This document shows, one piece after another, positions 1-10,605 of a stretch of 64,000 bases of DNA. The notes below the pieces were generated by a model. The model saw nothing but the letters and a program-made list of their open reading frames with translations. It did no database searches and had not been told where the DNA came from. Every line of letters begins with the position of its first letter. Within the stretch, counting starts at the first letter, position 1. A program made the translations under genes and the position numbers. The stretch lies in the NCBI GenBank assembly GCA_015039365.1, contig WION01000245.1, forward strand, positions 16,018 to 80,017, read 5' to 3'. Source of the stretch: Amanita rubescens (Eukaryota; Basidiomycota; Agaricomycetes; Agaricales; Amanitaceae).

Positions 1-1
1 C

Positions 2-1825
2 TGTCAGTCGCGTGAGAGATTTGGCTATTTTTGCAAACCCTCGTATGAATCGTCGATAAAAGTTTACGAATCCCAAGAATTGTTGTAGTTCCCGTTTATT
101 TGTAGGTCTGGGCCAATCCAATATCGCTCGTACTTTGGCTTTATCCATGCGTATAGAGTCATGCGATATTATTAATCCTAGGAATTCAATTGTCTTTTGA
201 TCGAACCAACATTTCTCCGCTTTCAACGACAATTTGTACCGCTTCAACTTTTCTAAGATTCGATTCACATGTAGTTTATGCGTCTCTTCATCCTTAGAGT
301 ACACCAATATGTCATCCATGTATATCACCACCCATCCTTCCGCTATTTCCTCTCTAAATATGTCATTCATCATCGTTTGAAAGGTTGCCGGTGAATTTGT
401 GAGCCCAAAGAACATTACTAATGGCTCAAACAACCCTCTGTTCGTTCTGAATGCCGCCTTCCATTCATCTCCTTCTTTTATCCGTATATTATTGTACCCC
501 CACCGGATGTCCATTTTCGAGAACACTTTTGCGTGACTAAGTTGATCCACTAGTTCAGATATCAGCGGTAATGGATATCTGTTCTTTATCATCATCTCGT
601 TCAGTTTTCGGTAATCTTGTACCGGCCTCAACTTTCCATCCTTCTTTTTAATGAAGAAGAACGGCGATGCCATCGGGGATTTGCTGGTTCTTATCCGCCC
701 TGTTTCTAGGTTATCTTTCAGGAACGCATCTAATTGCCCTTGTTCTTCTTTATTCAGTGGGTAGATTTTACAATCCACCGCTTGGGCGCCAGGTACCAAC
801 TCGATCGCGTGATCCCATCTTCCTCGTTTTGGTAGTTCATCAAACGTCTCCTTGTCAAACACTTCCCAGTAACTTAAATAATGAGCGGGTACGATATCTT
901 TCACATCGCGTTTTATTTGATTTGCTACCGCTATTTCAGTTGCCGTGGTTGCGTGAGCTCTTATTCCCCAACCCGTTCCTTCGTCCTCCATCACCGCTAA
1001 CAATCTATCTCCCTCCTCCCACTCATGTGTTCCACTGGTCTCGTCATTGCCCTCAGTGTCTATAGCGTTGTCATCCTCTCCTTCTACGTGGCATGTACCT
1101 GGGCAATTTTTCATAAGGAGTGAGCCCGTCTTCCAGTTCACGATCGGGTTATGATGTCTTAACCAATCGTGCCCTAAGTATATGTCAAGCTTTCCGAGCG
1201 CAGATACGCCGAATTCGAACACTTCGTAGTGAGTTCCTACTTGCAGTTTTAATTGTACCATCTCCTTTAACGCTCCCCCTAAGTTTGGCGTGCCGTCGGC
1301 GTTATAGACGGGGATGGGTCGGTCTAGGCGGCGTGTATTAAGATTATGTTGTCGTACAAATTTTTCGTTAATGCAAGAGCCCGTGCATCCTGAGTCGACA
1401 AGTATCTCTACCTTATGTCTCTGAAAGGTATCGAGCGTAGTGATCACGCCGCTGACCGTTATTTGGTTTTTTCCTCTTCCCCGTACGTAACGTTCCTTTG
1501 TCTTTAAATTTTGCAAGTGCCACAATGCATTTTTTTCCGTCATTCCATTCAACGCATTCACCGTCTCTGCTGTTGCTTCTCTTTCCCTCGTTTTATGTAC
1601 CCATTGTTTTAGACTTTGTACTGCTATTTCTTCTGGTTGTTCCCATACCCTTCTCACCATCCACGGCCCCTTCCACGTTTCTAATTTGTCTTTTTTTGTC
1701 GTTATCTTTTTGTTCCTCCATTTATGTTCTAACCCTCTGAGTTCGTACATAACGCAATCGATATTCAGTTTAGAATCCTCGTATTGTACATCAGGGGTCA
1801 TAACATAACGTTCTTCGGCCAGCAT
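2..1825 (-). CDS. pol: Element C Pol, partial (aspartic protease and reverse transcriptase)
   Basis: The frame is open from the ATG at 1825 to the window edge, about 608 codons, with the 3' part missing. A retropepsin motif LVDSGCTG occurs near residue 140 (around position 1405). Reverse transcriptase motifs follow: SPFFF, RPVQDYR, GLTNSPATFQ and the catalytic YMDD near residue 501 (around 311-325). The last visible residues match the FLGFVNFYRRFIRGFA segment that follows the RT fingers and palm in Ty3/gypsy elements. RNase H and integrase should lie to the left of the window. Pol is in the -1 frame relative to gag and its frame stays open upstream into the end of gag, so a -1 frameshift or re-initiation 15 nt after the gag stop could express it. 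Confidence 0.9.
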   Translation of the reverse strand, partial: MLAEERYVMTPDVQYEDSKLNIDCVMYELRGLEHKWRNKKITTKKDKLETWKGPWMVRRVWEQPEEIAVQSLKQWVHKTREREATAETVNALNGMTEKNALWHLQNLKTKERYVRGRGKNQITVSGVITTLDTFQRHKVEILVDSGCTGSCINEKFVRQHNLNTRRLDRPIPVYNADGTPNLGGALKEMVQLKLQVGTHYEVFEFGVSALGKLDIYLGHDWLRHHNPIVNWKTGSLLMKNCPGTCHVEGEDDNAIDTEGNDETSGTHEWEEGDRLLAVMEDEGTGWGIRAHATTATEIAVANQIKRDVKDIVPAHYLSYWEVFDKETFDELPKRGRWDHAIELVPGAQAVDCKIYPLNKEEQGQLDAFLKDNLETGRIRTSKSPMASPFFFIKKKDGKLRPVQDYRKLNEMMIKNRYPLPLISELVDQLSHAKVFSKMDIRWGYNNIRIKEGDEWKAAFRTNRGLFEPLVMFFGLTNSPATFQTMMNDIFREEIAEGWVVIYMDDILVYSKDEETHKLHVNRILEKLKRYKLSLKAEKCWFDQKTIEFLGLIISHDSIRMDKAKVRAILDWPRPTNKRELQQFLGFVNFYRRFIRGFAKIAKSLTRLT

Positions 1826-1839
1826 CGTTGGAGATGCGT

Positions 1840-3195
<1,356 letters not shown>

Positions 3196-3335
3196 TCTTC
3201 TTATCTTCACAGGGACGAAGGGAGTTCTGGATACTGTTCGTTTGGTTCTAGTTCATTTTCTCCTATGGATCGAATAGGTACGCCCAAACTCGAACAAATC
3301 GTAGTTTTACAAGGTCTGCAACTCTAAGTTTAGAG
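3196..3335 (-). other. Element C 5' leader, part next to gag
   Basis: Non-coding leader between the gag start and the insertion point of element B. It ends at the 5-bp target site TAGAG (3331-3335), which is repeated at 19584-19588 on the far side of B. Joining it to 19589-19770 gives a leader of roughly 320 bp between the candidate 5' LTR and gag. Confidence 0.7.
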
Positions 3336-3787
3336 TGTTACAACACGGTACGGACTCCCGCATTATGCTTACATGATACGTCGGACATGTTTATTTCTTT
3401 ATGCATACCTTACTTGTCGCTTCCCTTATGCTCGATTCATACGGACTAACTCGTTCTCTTAAATATACCATCCCTTGTTCCACATATGACGCCGTCCTTA
3501 TACTTACATTCGTACTTACCTTTATTCATTAATTAGTACGTCTCTTTGTACTTACCAGTATAAGTACCTCATGTATTCTAGAGTCGAACCCTAAGTTCGA
3601 CTTAGCTGTTTATTGTCGTCTGGCAATATAACTGTACTCTTAACTCATCTACCACAATCGTCCTCAGATCCTAAGTCAACGCCTTGACTTAGTATTAAAC
3701 TTATAATCTTAACGTTTGACTTAAGACTTGTAATCGTGACTAGAGTTGCCGCTGCAACTTAAAGTTGAGATTAACGAGTTCGTAACA
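3336..3787 (+). repeat. Element B 5' LTR
   Basis: The 452-bp repeat begins TGTTACAACACGG and ends GAGTTCGTAACA. It reads as identical to 19132-19583. A TATAAG box lies at 3559-3564. About 28 bp downstream, at 3592-3604, is TAAGTTCGACTTA, the reverse complement of the sequence just inside the LTR. Transcription probably starts near 3580-3592: ATG triplets are common before that point and absent after it until gag. Confidence 0.95.
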
Positions 3788-4544
3788 ATTAAGTCGAACT
3801 TATCAATAAGCCTGAACATCGATTCATTGGCATTTGATAACATACACTTCGACGAACTTCCGGAAAGCCAGCCCGTAGGTTACTGGCCACGTCGTCAAAA
3901 CGGATTGGAGAGCTCCACCGAATAGAGCTACACGAGATCGTAAAGGGAACTACGTTCTTGACGGATACTACGTCAGACTAAACGGTGCAAAACGAATCTG
4001 GGAAGATACAGGAGGAAATCCAGTTAAAGAACAAGAATTCTGGATACCACAAAAAGAAACTAGACCTCCGAACGAATCATATTATTATTTCGCAGATCTA
4101 TATCTTCAGGAACAGCACATCAGATTCGATCACCTCACAGAACGTTGGATAGCATCCGAAACACAAGAATTTGTCCCTAACGAATACTTCAACACCCCCG
4201 TTTGGATAAAGGGGACTGTTGACGCTCTACCAGAGAATTTAAGACCGAAAACTCTCCTTTCCATACAGACAAAAGGCAAAAAGAAAGCAAAATTTGGCCT
4301 AAACGATAGTGAATCCGAGAAAGAAGGAGAAACAGATCAAAAACCCGATCTATCCCTTGATTTTCTCAGTGATCTTTCAGTTGGAACGACACCAACACCT
4401 GCCCAACAACCGACCAATCCCGAACCAGATCCTTCGAACCCTAAAGAAGACGAAGAAGACCCGTTTGACTCTGACAGAATCGAAGTAGACGAACCTAAAC
4501 CCGACCCAACTCCACCACGAAGAGATCCATCACCCCCACCAAGG
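3788..4544 (+). promoter_or_regulatory. Element B leader: candidate self-primer site and AUG-free 5' region
   Basis: The bases right after the LTR (TAAGTCGAACTTA, from about 3790) complement the LTR segment 3592-3604, as expected for self-primed reverse transcription of the Tf1/sushi type. No tRNA-like TGG primer site is seen. From the predicted RNA start to the gag ATG at 4545 there is no ATG in any frame over about 940 nt. The gag frame is nevertheless open from 3879 (after TAG 3876-3878) and reads like protein, with a Tyr/Trp-rich part and then an acidic, Pro-rich part. It may be translated from a non-AUG start, or be a relic of a longer Gag. Confidence 0.6.
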
Positions 4545-4745
4545 ATGTCTGGAGGAAGCACAGACCCTATACCTAACCCACGAACCCCTAGTCTCATCGG
4601 AGATCTTCCTGAATTCAAAGGGAAGCGAAAGGATGCCAACACATTCATAGAAGATATCGAAATCTTCTTTGATATGAACCCTGAACGGATGAACACAGAC
4701 CGTTTAAAAATCCTTGCCGCCCTGAATAAAATCTCAGACGGAGCT
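4545..4745 (+). pseudogene. gag: Element B Gag, N-terminal fragment (split by element A)
   Basis: The first 67 codons of Gag, starting at the first ATG of the element RNA. The protein begins MSGGSTDP and contains the LPEFKGKRKDANTFIEDIE segment also seen in element A. The frame stops at GCT 4743-4745, where A is inserted, and continues in the same phase at 12867. Joined, gag would be 352 residues from this ATG. As it stands the host chromosome cannot make the full protein. Confidence 0.9.
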
Positions 4746-5198
4746 TGTTACGAACTCGTTAATCTCAACCTAAGTTGCAACGGCAACTCTAGTCACGATT
4801 ACAAGTCTTAAGTCAAACGTTAAGATTATAAGTTCAATACTAAGCCAAGACGTTGGCTTAGGATCTGAGGACGATTGTGGTAGATGAGTTTTAAGAGTAA
4901 GGTTATATTGCCAGACGACAATAAACAGCTAAGTCGAACTTAGGGTTCGACTCTAAGATACACGCGGTACTTATACTAGCAAGTACAATGAGACGTACTA
5001 ATTAGTGAATAATGGTAAGTACGAAAGTAAATATAAGGACGGCGTCATATGTGGAACAAGGGATGGTATAGTAAAGGAAACGAGCTTGTCCGTACGAATC
5101 GAGCATAAGGGAGACGACAAATGAGGTAGGCATAAAGAAATAAACATGTCCGACGTATCATGTAAGCATAATGTGGAAGTCCGTACCGTGTTGTAACA
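4746..5198 (-). repeat. Element A 3' LTR
   Basis: A 453-bp LTR in minus orientation, reading as identical to 12409-12861, with TGTTA...TAACA ends. The outer side carries the target duplication GAGCT. Confidence 0.95.
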
Positions 5199-5238
5199 CT
5201 AGCTCTCCCCTACGTTGTTGACCGCAACAACAAAACGT

Positions 5239-6996
5239 TCAAGTGTTCATATTGTGCATGGCGTCGTCGTCGTACTGATAGCCGTAGTCGCCGTAAAGGT
5301 CGCAGGCGTCGTCGTCGGCTCCGTCGCACTGTCGTCCGTTGACGCATGCCTGACACTGTGACGCGTGGTGTGCCTTCTTCTTTCCCTTCTTCTTCGGCTG
5401 ATGAGGGCGGCGGCTAGTGGAAGCGGAGGTATTGGCGGCATCTGTGGTAGTTCGAGAACGTCCTTTCTTCTTAGTGGAAGGACCGGGCGTCGGATCGCGT
5501 CGGCGCGTGGGAGCGCGTGGAGGTAGAGTAGACATAGGAGGAATTGCAGTAGCAAGATGGTGATCCTCAGAGGCATGCTTTCCTCGGCAGTGAATGCAGC
5601 GATTGTAACGATGGGGGCGTTGATTGGCGGCATTTGTCATACTGCGGGTCGTAGGTCGTCGAGAAGGCGGAGTGTCGTTTCGTCGAGCAGTGGGGACAGG
5701 AATATTCCAGACTCCGTGGCGAATAACGGTGGTGGTTGGGGGTGATGCGGATCGAGGAGGAGGAGGAGCCTTCTTATCTCGTTTCGGTTCTTCCTCAATG
5801 AGATCGCCTGTTGTACGGATTCGGCGATGAAGATCGAGATCACTGATCGCATTATTGATCTGCGCAATGTGGTCGCTAGTGAGTTGATGCAAGGGAACTC
5901 CATCTGCGAATTCGGCTGTAGTCCATTCCGTGTCTCCTTGGATACTGGACAAGAGGTCTCGGATCTTTCCGGTGAGGCACCAGATTTCTCTTGATTTACG
6001 ATCTGTCTCCATAATGCATCTAGTTGCTCGGTGTCGGTCGGGTGTAGCTTCGGTAGCGCGAAACCAATGGTTGACAGCGATGCGGTTATTCTGATCGTGA
6101 GGTTGTATTTTTAGTCCAAACCTTTGATCGTTAATGCTTTCTATAGCAAGGATGATGTAACGTTCGATGTCAGCTGTGAGAAGTCGTCGTAATAGATCTA
6201 TCGCCAATTGATCTAGGTTTCCTCCTTTCGGATGAATGTCTTCCCAGTATAATGACGTAACGTTTACAAACGTTTCGATTAAATCGGCACAGTGATAGTT
6301 GTACTGATCTCGGGCTTGACCGGCAAGGGTAGTGGCGGTTCGGAAATCCATGAGAAGTCGCCAGACTCGAGCTATCCTTTCTTGGTCAAAGATGTCGACC
6401 TGTAATCTAGCGGTGTTACAGATTAGAGTGACGCGGTCTCTAACCTTGGTGTAAGTAGTAATTCCGTGATAACTGAGATAGAGATCGGGGGTGGTTCGTA
6501 TGATGGAGCCAGCCATATCGCGGTTAGTCCCATCTGTACCGTGACTCTGGTCGTTGCCTCGAATAGATTCGTTATGAGGTTGAGTCGAAGCGTGACCGGC
6601 AGATACCGTCTCTCTATGTAAGGTAACGCTAATGTCTTCAGCGTTTCTAGGTGGGATCGGTCGGCTATTGCGATCTTCCGTAATTCGTCCAGGTACAGCC
6701 AGAGTTTCTGATGTTCCGTGATGGGTTTCCTGGGTTTCGGTGGGAGTGACCGGGATCGTTTGAGACGAGGTCTGATCGGAAGATCTGTAGGGAACATCAA
6801 CGAAGTCGTTCGGGTCAGTGTCTTCTTCGTCGGTGTCGGTGGTATGAAGAACGAGTCGAGGTCGGTGGGGTTCAGTGAGAGTGGTGAGTCGGGTGTCGGT
6901 GTTTTCTCCAGCGTAGAATTCAGACCAGGGGAAGTGCTGAACGGCGTCGGTGGTGTCGTTTCCATTTTGCATAATAACTTGGTATGTGAATGACAT
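5239..6996 (-). CDS. Element A third ORF, unknown protein downstream of pol
   Basis: 585 codons starting at the ATG at 6996, directly after the pol stop (TGA-A-ATG). The N-terminal 180 codons are Thr/Pro-rich and acidic and overlap a second open frame (6423-6965). The middle (about 190-400) is globular and largely helical in composition. The C-terminus is Arg/Pro/Thr-rich with a small Cys/His cluster (CIHCRGKHASEDHH) and a second Cys-rich stretch near the end (CQACVNGRQC). I do not recognise a family. The Cys/His groups suggest metal or nucleic-acid binding, which is inference. Element B has a close homologue of 577 residues, so the ORF is a stable part of the family. Confidence 0.75.
   Translation of the reverse strand: MSFTYQVIMQNGNDTTDAVQHFPWSEFYAGENTDTRLTTLTEPHRPRLVLHTTDTDEEDTDPNDFVDVPYRSSDQTSSQTIPVTPTETQETHHGTSETLAVPGRITEDRNSRPIPPRNAEDISVTLHRETVSAGHASTQPHNESIRGNDQSHGTDGTNRDMAGSIIRTTPDLYLSYHGITTYTKVRDRVTLICNTARLQVDIFDQERIARVWRLLMDFRTATTLAGQARDQYNYHCADLIETFVNVTSLYWEDIHPKGGNLDQLAIDLLRRLLTADIERYIILAIESINDQRFGLKIQPHDQNNRIAVNHWFRATEATPDRHRATRCIMETDRKSREIWCLTGKIRDLLSSIQGDTEWTTAEFADGVPLHQLTSDHIAQINNAISDLDLHRRIRTTGDLIEEEPKRDKKAPPPPRSASPPTTTVIRHGVWNIPVPTARRNDTPPSRRPTTRSMTNAANQRPHRYNRCIHCRGKHASEDHHLATAIPPMSTLPPRAPTRRRDPTPGPSTKKKGRSRTTTDAANTSASTSRRPHQPKKKGKKKAHHASQCQACVNGRQCDGADDDACDLYGDYGYQYDDDAMHNMNT
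6423..6965 (-). CDS. Element A overlapping ORF inside the third ORF (180 residues)
   Basis: A second frame begins at an ATG 31 nt inside ORF3 and stays open for 180 codons. Its product is Pro/Thr-rich for about 75 residues. The rest is a coherent, probably helical domain rich in Leu, Arg and Glu (for example LWLYLDELRKIAIADRSHLE). The same frame, with the same length from its ATG, exists in element B at 17365-17907. Over the last ~95 residues the A and B products are identical, although the DNA differs at three bases that change ORF3. This points to selection on this frame. Unknown function. Confidence 0.55.
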   Translation of the reverse strand: METTPPTPFSTSPGLNSTLEKTPTPDSPLSLNPTDLDSFFIPPTPTKKTLTRTTSLMFPTDLPIRPRLKRSRSLPPKPRKPITEHQKLWLYLDELRKIAIADRSHLETLKTLALPYIERRYLPVTLRLNLITNLFEATTRVTVQMGLTAIWLAPSYEPPPISISVITELLLTPRLETASL

Positions 6997-6997
6997 T

Positions 6998-9900
6998 TCA
7001 GAGTTTCCTTCGTCTTTTATATTCTAGAAGGAGGTCTTCCATATGCGTCAAGTTATTTTCTGGTTCCCATGTGTTTTCGCTGGTATCATAGCCTTTCCAC
7101 TTTACTAGGAATTGTAATTTCCCTCTGAATTTGCGATGTGCAAGCAGTGCTTCTACTTCGTATTCTTTTTCTCCTTCGATCAGATCGGGAGGGGGCCTTG
7201 TTTCTGTTATTCCGTGAAAGGAAGTCTCTTTGAACGGCGTTAGTAAGGCGGCGTGGAATACGTTATGAATTTTCCATTGTCTTGGTAGCGTGAGACGATA
7301 TGTCACTGGTCCTAAGACTTCTTTGATGGAAAAGGGACCTTCTCGTTTAGGTGCGAGCTTTCTGCTCTGATAAGGAATCTTCAGGTTCCTAGACTCTAAC
7401 CATACTTTGTCATTGACTTTGAACGGTTTAGTCTTTCTCGTTGTTCTTTCCATCATCTTAGCTCGTGCTAGATCATGTGCGGCGAGTGCTTCTTCTCGTG
7501 CGCGGAACAAGGAGTTGATGCGGTTATCGGCGGTTGGTGTATTTGTCTTGTTTGAGACAAGGGGAAGTGCAACCGGGGATGTTCCATACATCAATTGAAA
7601 GGGCGATTGTTTCAATGCTTCATGAGTGCGTGAATTATGCGCGAATTGTGCTATTGGTATCATCTTGTTCCAAGTATCTGGTTCATAGGCACAGAATATT
7701 CGGAGATAAGCTTCTAATTCGGCGTTATATCGCTCTGTTTGTCCATCAGTCTGTGGATGGAAGGCGGTACTCATTTTATGTTTGATTTTTAATGAGTCCA
7801 TTATGCCGTTAAAGACATGTGATGCGAACTGTGGTCCTCGATCGGAGATCATGACGTCGGGTAAACCGAAGTTTTTGAATACATTCCGAATGTAGAGGTC
7901 GGCGGTTTCGTCGGCGGTGATAGTTTTGTTACAAGGTATGAGAATTACTCCCTTTGTAAGTCCTTGATCGACCACGATAAAGATAGAATCGAAACCGTTA
8001 CTCGTGGGTAAATCGGTTATGAAATCCATAGTTATTTGTTGAAAGGGTCGGTGTGCGTGAGACTTGATTGGCATCAGAGGTGCGGCAGTAGGGTGTGTAT
8101 TTGATTTCATTTGTTGACATGCCGTGCATCCGTCAATGAACTGTTTAACCATTTTAGACATTAATGGCCACCAGTAATATTCCTTTAATAAGGCGAGTGT
8201 TTTGAAGAAACCGGGGTGTCCGCTTGTTGGTGATTCATGAAAATCTCTAATAATATCTCGGCGAAGATCGGTGTCAGGGGGAATAAAAGATTTCCCTTTG
8301 TACAGGATTAATTCATCGTCAAGGGTCCAATCAGAAAGGGCAGTGCGTAAAGGTGGTGTTCCTTTTTCTTTTAGACATTTCTTGATTGATTGAGCGAATT
8401 CATCTTTGATAGTTATTTCTATTGCTCTGTCACGGAGATCTTCGGCGATCGTGCGAATAAAGAGTTCTTTTGGGAGCATTGTTATTAACTCTTCTGGTTC
8501 ATCTTTTGTCATATGATCGGGTCGGCGGGATAATGCATCCGCTATTATTAGTTTTGCTCCGGGAACGTGGGTTAATTTAATATTAAATCGAGACAAGTCG
8601 TTCCACCATCGTGCTTGGCGGTTCGTAAGACGTTGTGGTTCTCGATAATAGAGTAAATTCTTGTGGTCGCAATGAATAATGACAGGGTGTTCTGCTCCTT
8701 CAAGCAGGTATCTCCATTCGTTATAAAGAGCGTAGTAAATGGCGAATAACTCTCGGTCGTAGATTTGCCATCGTGTTTCAGTCGGTGTTAAAGCGTGGGA
8801 TAGGTATCCGCATGGGTGTAAGTCGCCATTGTCATCTTTCTGCATAAGAACTGCTCCGATAGCGCGGTCTGATGCGTCCGTTTGTAGAATGAAAGGTTTG
8901 TTAACGTCGGGCATCATTAAAACAGGCGCGGATGTGAAGCGTTCTTTTAATAGATCAAATGCGACTTGGCATTCTGCGGTCCATGTCCATAATTTATTTT
9001 TCTTTGTTAGGTCGTGCAGGGGTCGTGCAAGATGGGCGAATCCGAAAATAAACCTTCGATAGTAATTTCCGAATCCTAAAAAGGATCTAACCTGTTTAAC
9101 GGTAGAAGGGGTTGGCCAGTCCCTGATTCCGGCAAGTTTGATCGGGTCCATTTTTATTGTATTTTTGGATATGACGGTGCCTAGAAAATCAACTTCTTTG
9201 GCAGCGAATTTACACTTTTCAAGCTTGAGGTAAAGATCGTGTTTCTGTAATCGTTCAAGTACTTGTTTTGTTCGAATCTCGAGTTCTTCTTTAGTGCGCG
9301 CGTGTATTAGCATGTCATCCATGTAGATGACGAGCCATCCTTTTTCTGTAAAATCCCTAAAATAATCGTCCATCATAGCTTGGAACGTTGCTGGTGAATT
9401 TCGTAATCCAAAGAACATGACATTAGGTTCAAATAAACCTCGATTGGTGATAAAGGCGGCTTTCCATCTGTCAGATTCTTTGATTTGAACGTTATTATAT
9501 CCCCAACGGATGTCCAATTTCGTAAAGTATTCCGAATCTTTGAGTTTAATCATAAGATCGGAGATAAGGGGTAATGGATATGCGTTTGGTTTAGTGTATT
9601 CGTTCAAATATCGATAGTCTTGGCAGGGTCGTAGTTTTTGTGCTTCTTTCTTCTCTACAAAGAAGAAAGGTGATGCCTGCGGCGATTTCGATGGTCTGAT
9701 GTAGCCTTTTTCAACATGTTCTTTGATCCATTCATCTAGTGTGTTCTGCTGTTTCGGAGATAAGGGATAGATTTTTCCTCTTTTTGGTATGAAATCATCG
9801 CGAAGTTCTATCTGGTGATCCCAAGATCGGCTTTCCGGGAATCGTTCACTTGCTTTTTTCTCGAATACATCTTTCCATGCCGAGTATTCAGGAGGGAGCG

Positions 9901-10603
9901 TGTAAACCTCCTCTGTTTGATGGTATTTGTGTTCCATTTGTTGAGCTGGTGTATATCGTGCGATAGTTACTTGGTCGTATTCATCTTCTGACCAGCTTCC
10001 TATATCCTCAAATGTATGCGTGTTCCATCTGTGATCTGTCGTCTGTGATCCTTTGTGTGACATCAAATATCCGATAACGAGATCTTCTTCCTGTTCAGGC
10101 ATAGCTATTCTGTCAATCTGTTGACAGATGCTCCGAAGTGATGCCTTGATCTTATCCTGTTCAGAGTCTCGGAACTCTAGAGTCTTTTCTCTCCAATTTA
10201 CGTCAGGGTTATGCTTCTCTAGCCAAGGAAGCCCCAGTATAATCGTTTGTTTTCCTATTGCTGATACGTGAAACCATTCGGTCATGCGTTTTCCGTTCAT
10301 TTCGAAGGTGATTAGACATTGTTCATCAATTTCTCCTTCTTTGTTTATGGTGCCATCGACGTTATAAACTCTAATTGGTCGTGGAGTTTTTCGTTTTCTC
10401 CATTTGTGTGCTATCCTTTTGTCGATAAATATCCCTTCGGCTCCGCAGTCGACAAGGGCAACGAGGTTTTCAGTGTTGTTTTCAGTTTCAACTTTGATAG
10501 GGACAGATAATCTTCGTTTTGAAATAGATTGTACTGTTACATGAGATATATTGAGAGTCGAATCTGGTGTATCTGAGACTTCATCCACTGTCATGAGTCC
10601 CAC
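6998..10603 (-). CDS. pol: Element A Pol polyprotein with C-terminal chromodomain
   Basis: About 1200 residues; the first in-frame ATG is at 10594, and the frame is -1 relative to the end of gag. Domains in order: retropepsin with LVDCGAEG near residue 48 (Cys in place of the usual Ser/Thr after the catalytic Asp); reverse transcriptase with YMDD near 427; RNase H with LQTDASDRAIGAVL near 569; integrase zinc-binding HHCC (HESPTSGHPG...CTACQQ) near 788-828; DDE integrase core with MDFITD near 858, SDRGPQF near 920 and the Glu in HPQTDGQTERYNAE near 954; chromodomain from about 1146 (QFLVKWKGYDTSENTWEP). The chromodomain places the element among chromoviruses, which target chromatin marks. The frame is unbroken. 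Confidence 0.95.
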   Translation of the reverse strand: MGLMTVDEVSDTPDSTLNISHVTVQSISKRRLSVPIKVETENNTENLVALVDCGAEGIFIDKRIAHKWRKRKTPRPIRVYNVDGTINKEGEIDEQCLITFEMNGKRMTEWFHVSAIGKQTIILGLPWLEKHNPDVNWREKTLEFRDSEQDKIKASLRSICQQIDRIAMPEQEEDLVIGYLMSHKGSQTTDHRWNTHTFEDIGSWSEDEYDQVTIARYTPAQQMEHKYHQTEEVYTLPPEYSAWKDVFEKKASERFPESRSWDHQIELRDDFIPKRGKIYPLSPKQQNTLDEWIKEHVEKGYIRPSKSPQASPFFFVEKKEAQKLRPCQDYRYLNEYTKPNAYPLPLISDLMIKLKDSEYFTKLDIRWGYNNVQIKESDRWKAAFITNRGLFEPNVMFFGLRNSPATFQAMMDDYFRDFTEKGWLVIYMDDMLIHARTKEELEIRTKQVLERLQKHDLYLKLEKCKFAAKEVDFLGTVISKNTIKMDPIKLAGIRDWPTPSTVKQVRSFLGFGNYYRRFIFGFAHLARPLHDLTKKNKLWTWTAECQVAFDLLKERFTSAPVLMMPDVNKPFILQTDASDRAIGAVLMQKDDNGDLHPCGYLSHALTPTETRWQIYDRELFAIYYALYNEWRYLLEGAEHPVIIHCDHKNLLYYREPQRLTNRQARWWNDLSRFNIKLTHVPGAKLIIADALSRRPDHMTKDEPEELITMLPKELFIRTIAEDLRDRAIEITIKDEFAQSIKKCLKEKGTPPLRTALSDWTLDDELILYKGKSFIPPDTDLRRDIIRDFHESPTSGHPGFFKTLALLKEYYWWPLMSKMVKQFIDGCTACQQMKSNTHPTAAPLMPIKSHAHRPFQQITMDFITDLPTSNGFDSIFIVVDQGLTKGVILIPCNKTITADETADLYIRNVFKNFGLPDVMISDRGPQFASHVFNGIMDSLKIKHKMSTAFHPQTDGQTERYNAELEAYLRIFCAYEPDTWNKMIPIAQFAHNSRTHEALKQSPFQLMYGTSPVALPLVSNKTNTPTADNRINSLFRAREEALAAHDLARAKMMERTTRKTKPFKVNDKVWLESRNLKIPYQSRKLAPKREGPFSIKEVLGPVTYRLTLPRQWKIHNVFHAALLTPFKETSFHGITETRPPPDLIEGEKEYEVEALLAHRKFRGKLQFLVKWKGYDTSENTWEPENNLTHMEDLLLEYKRRRKL

Positions 10604-10605
10604 TG

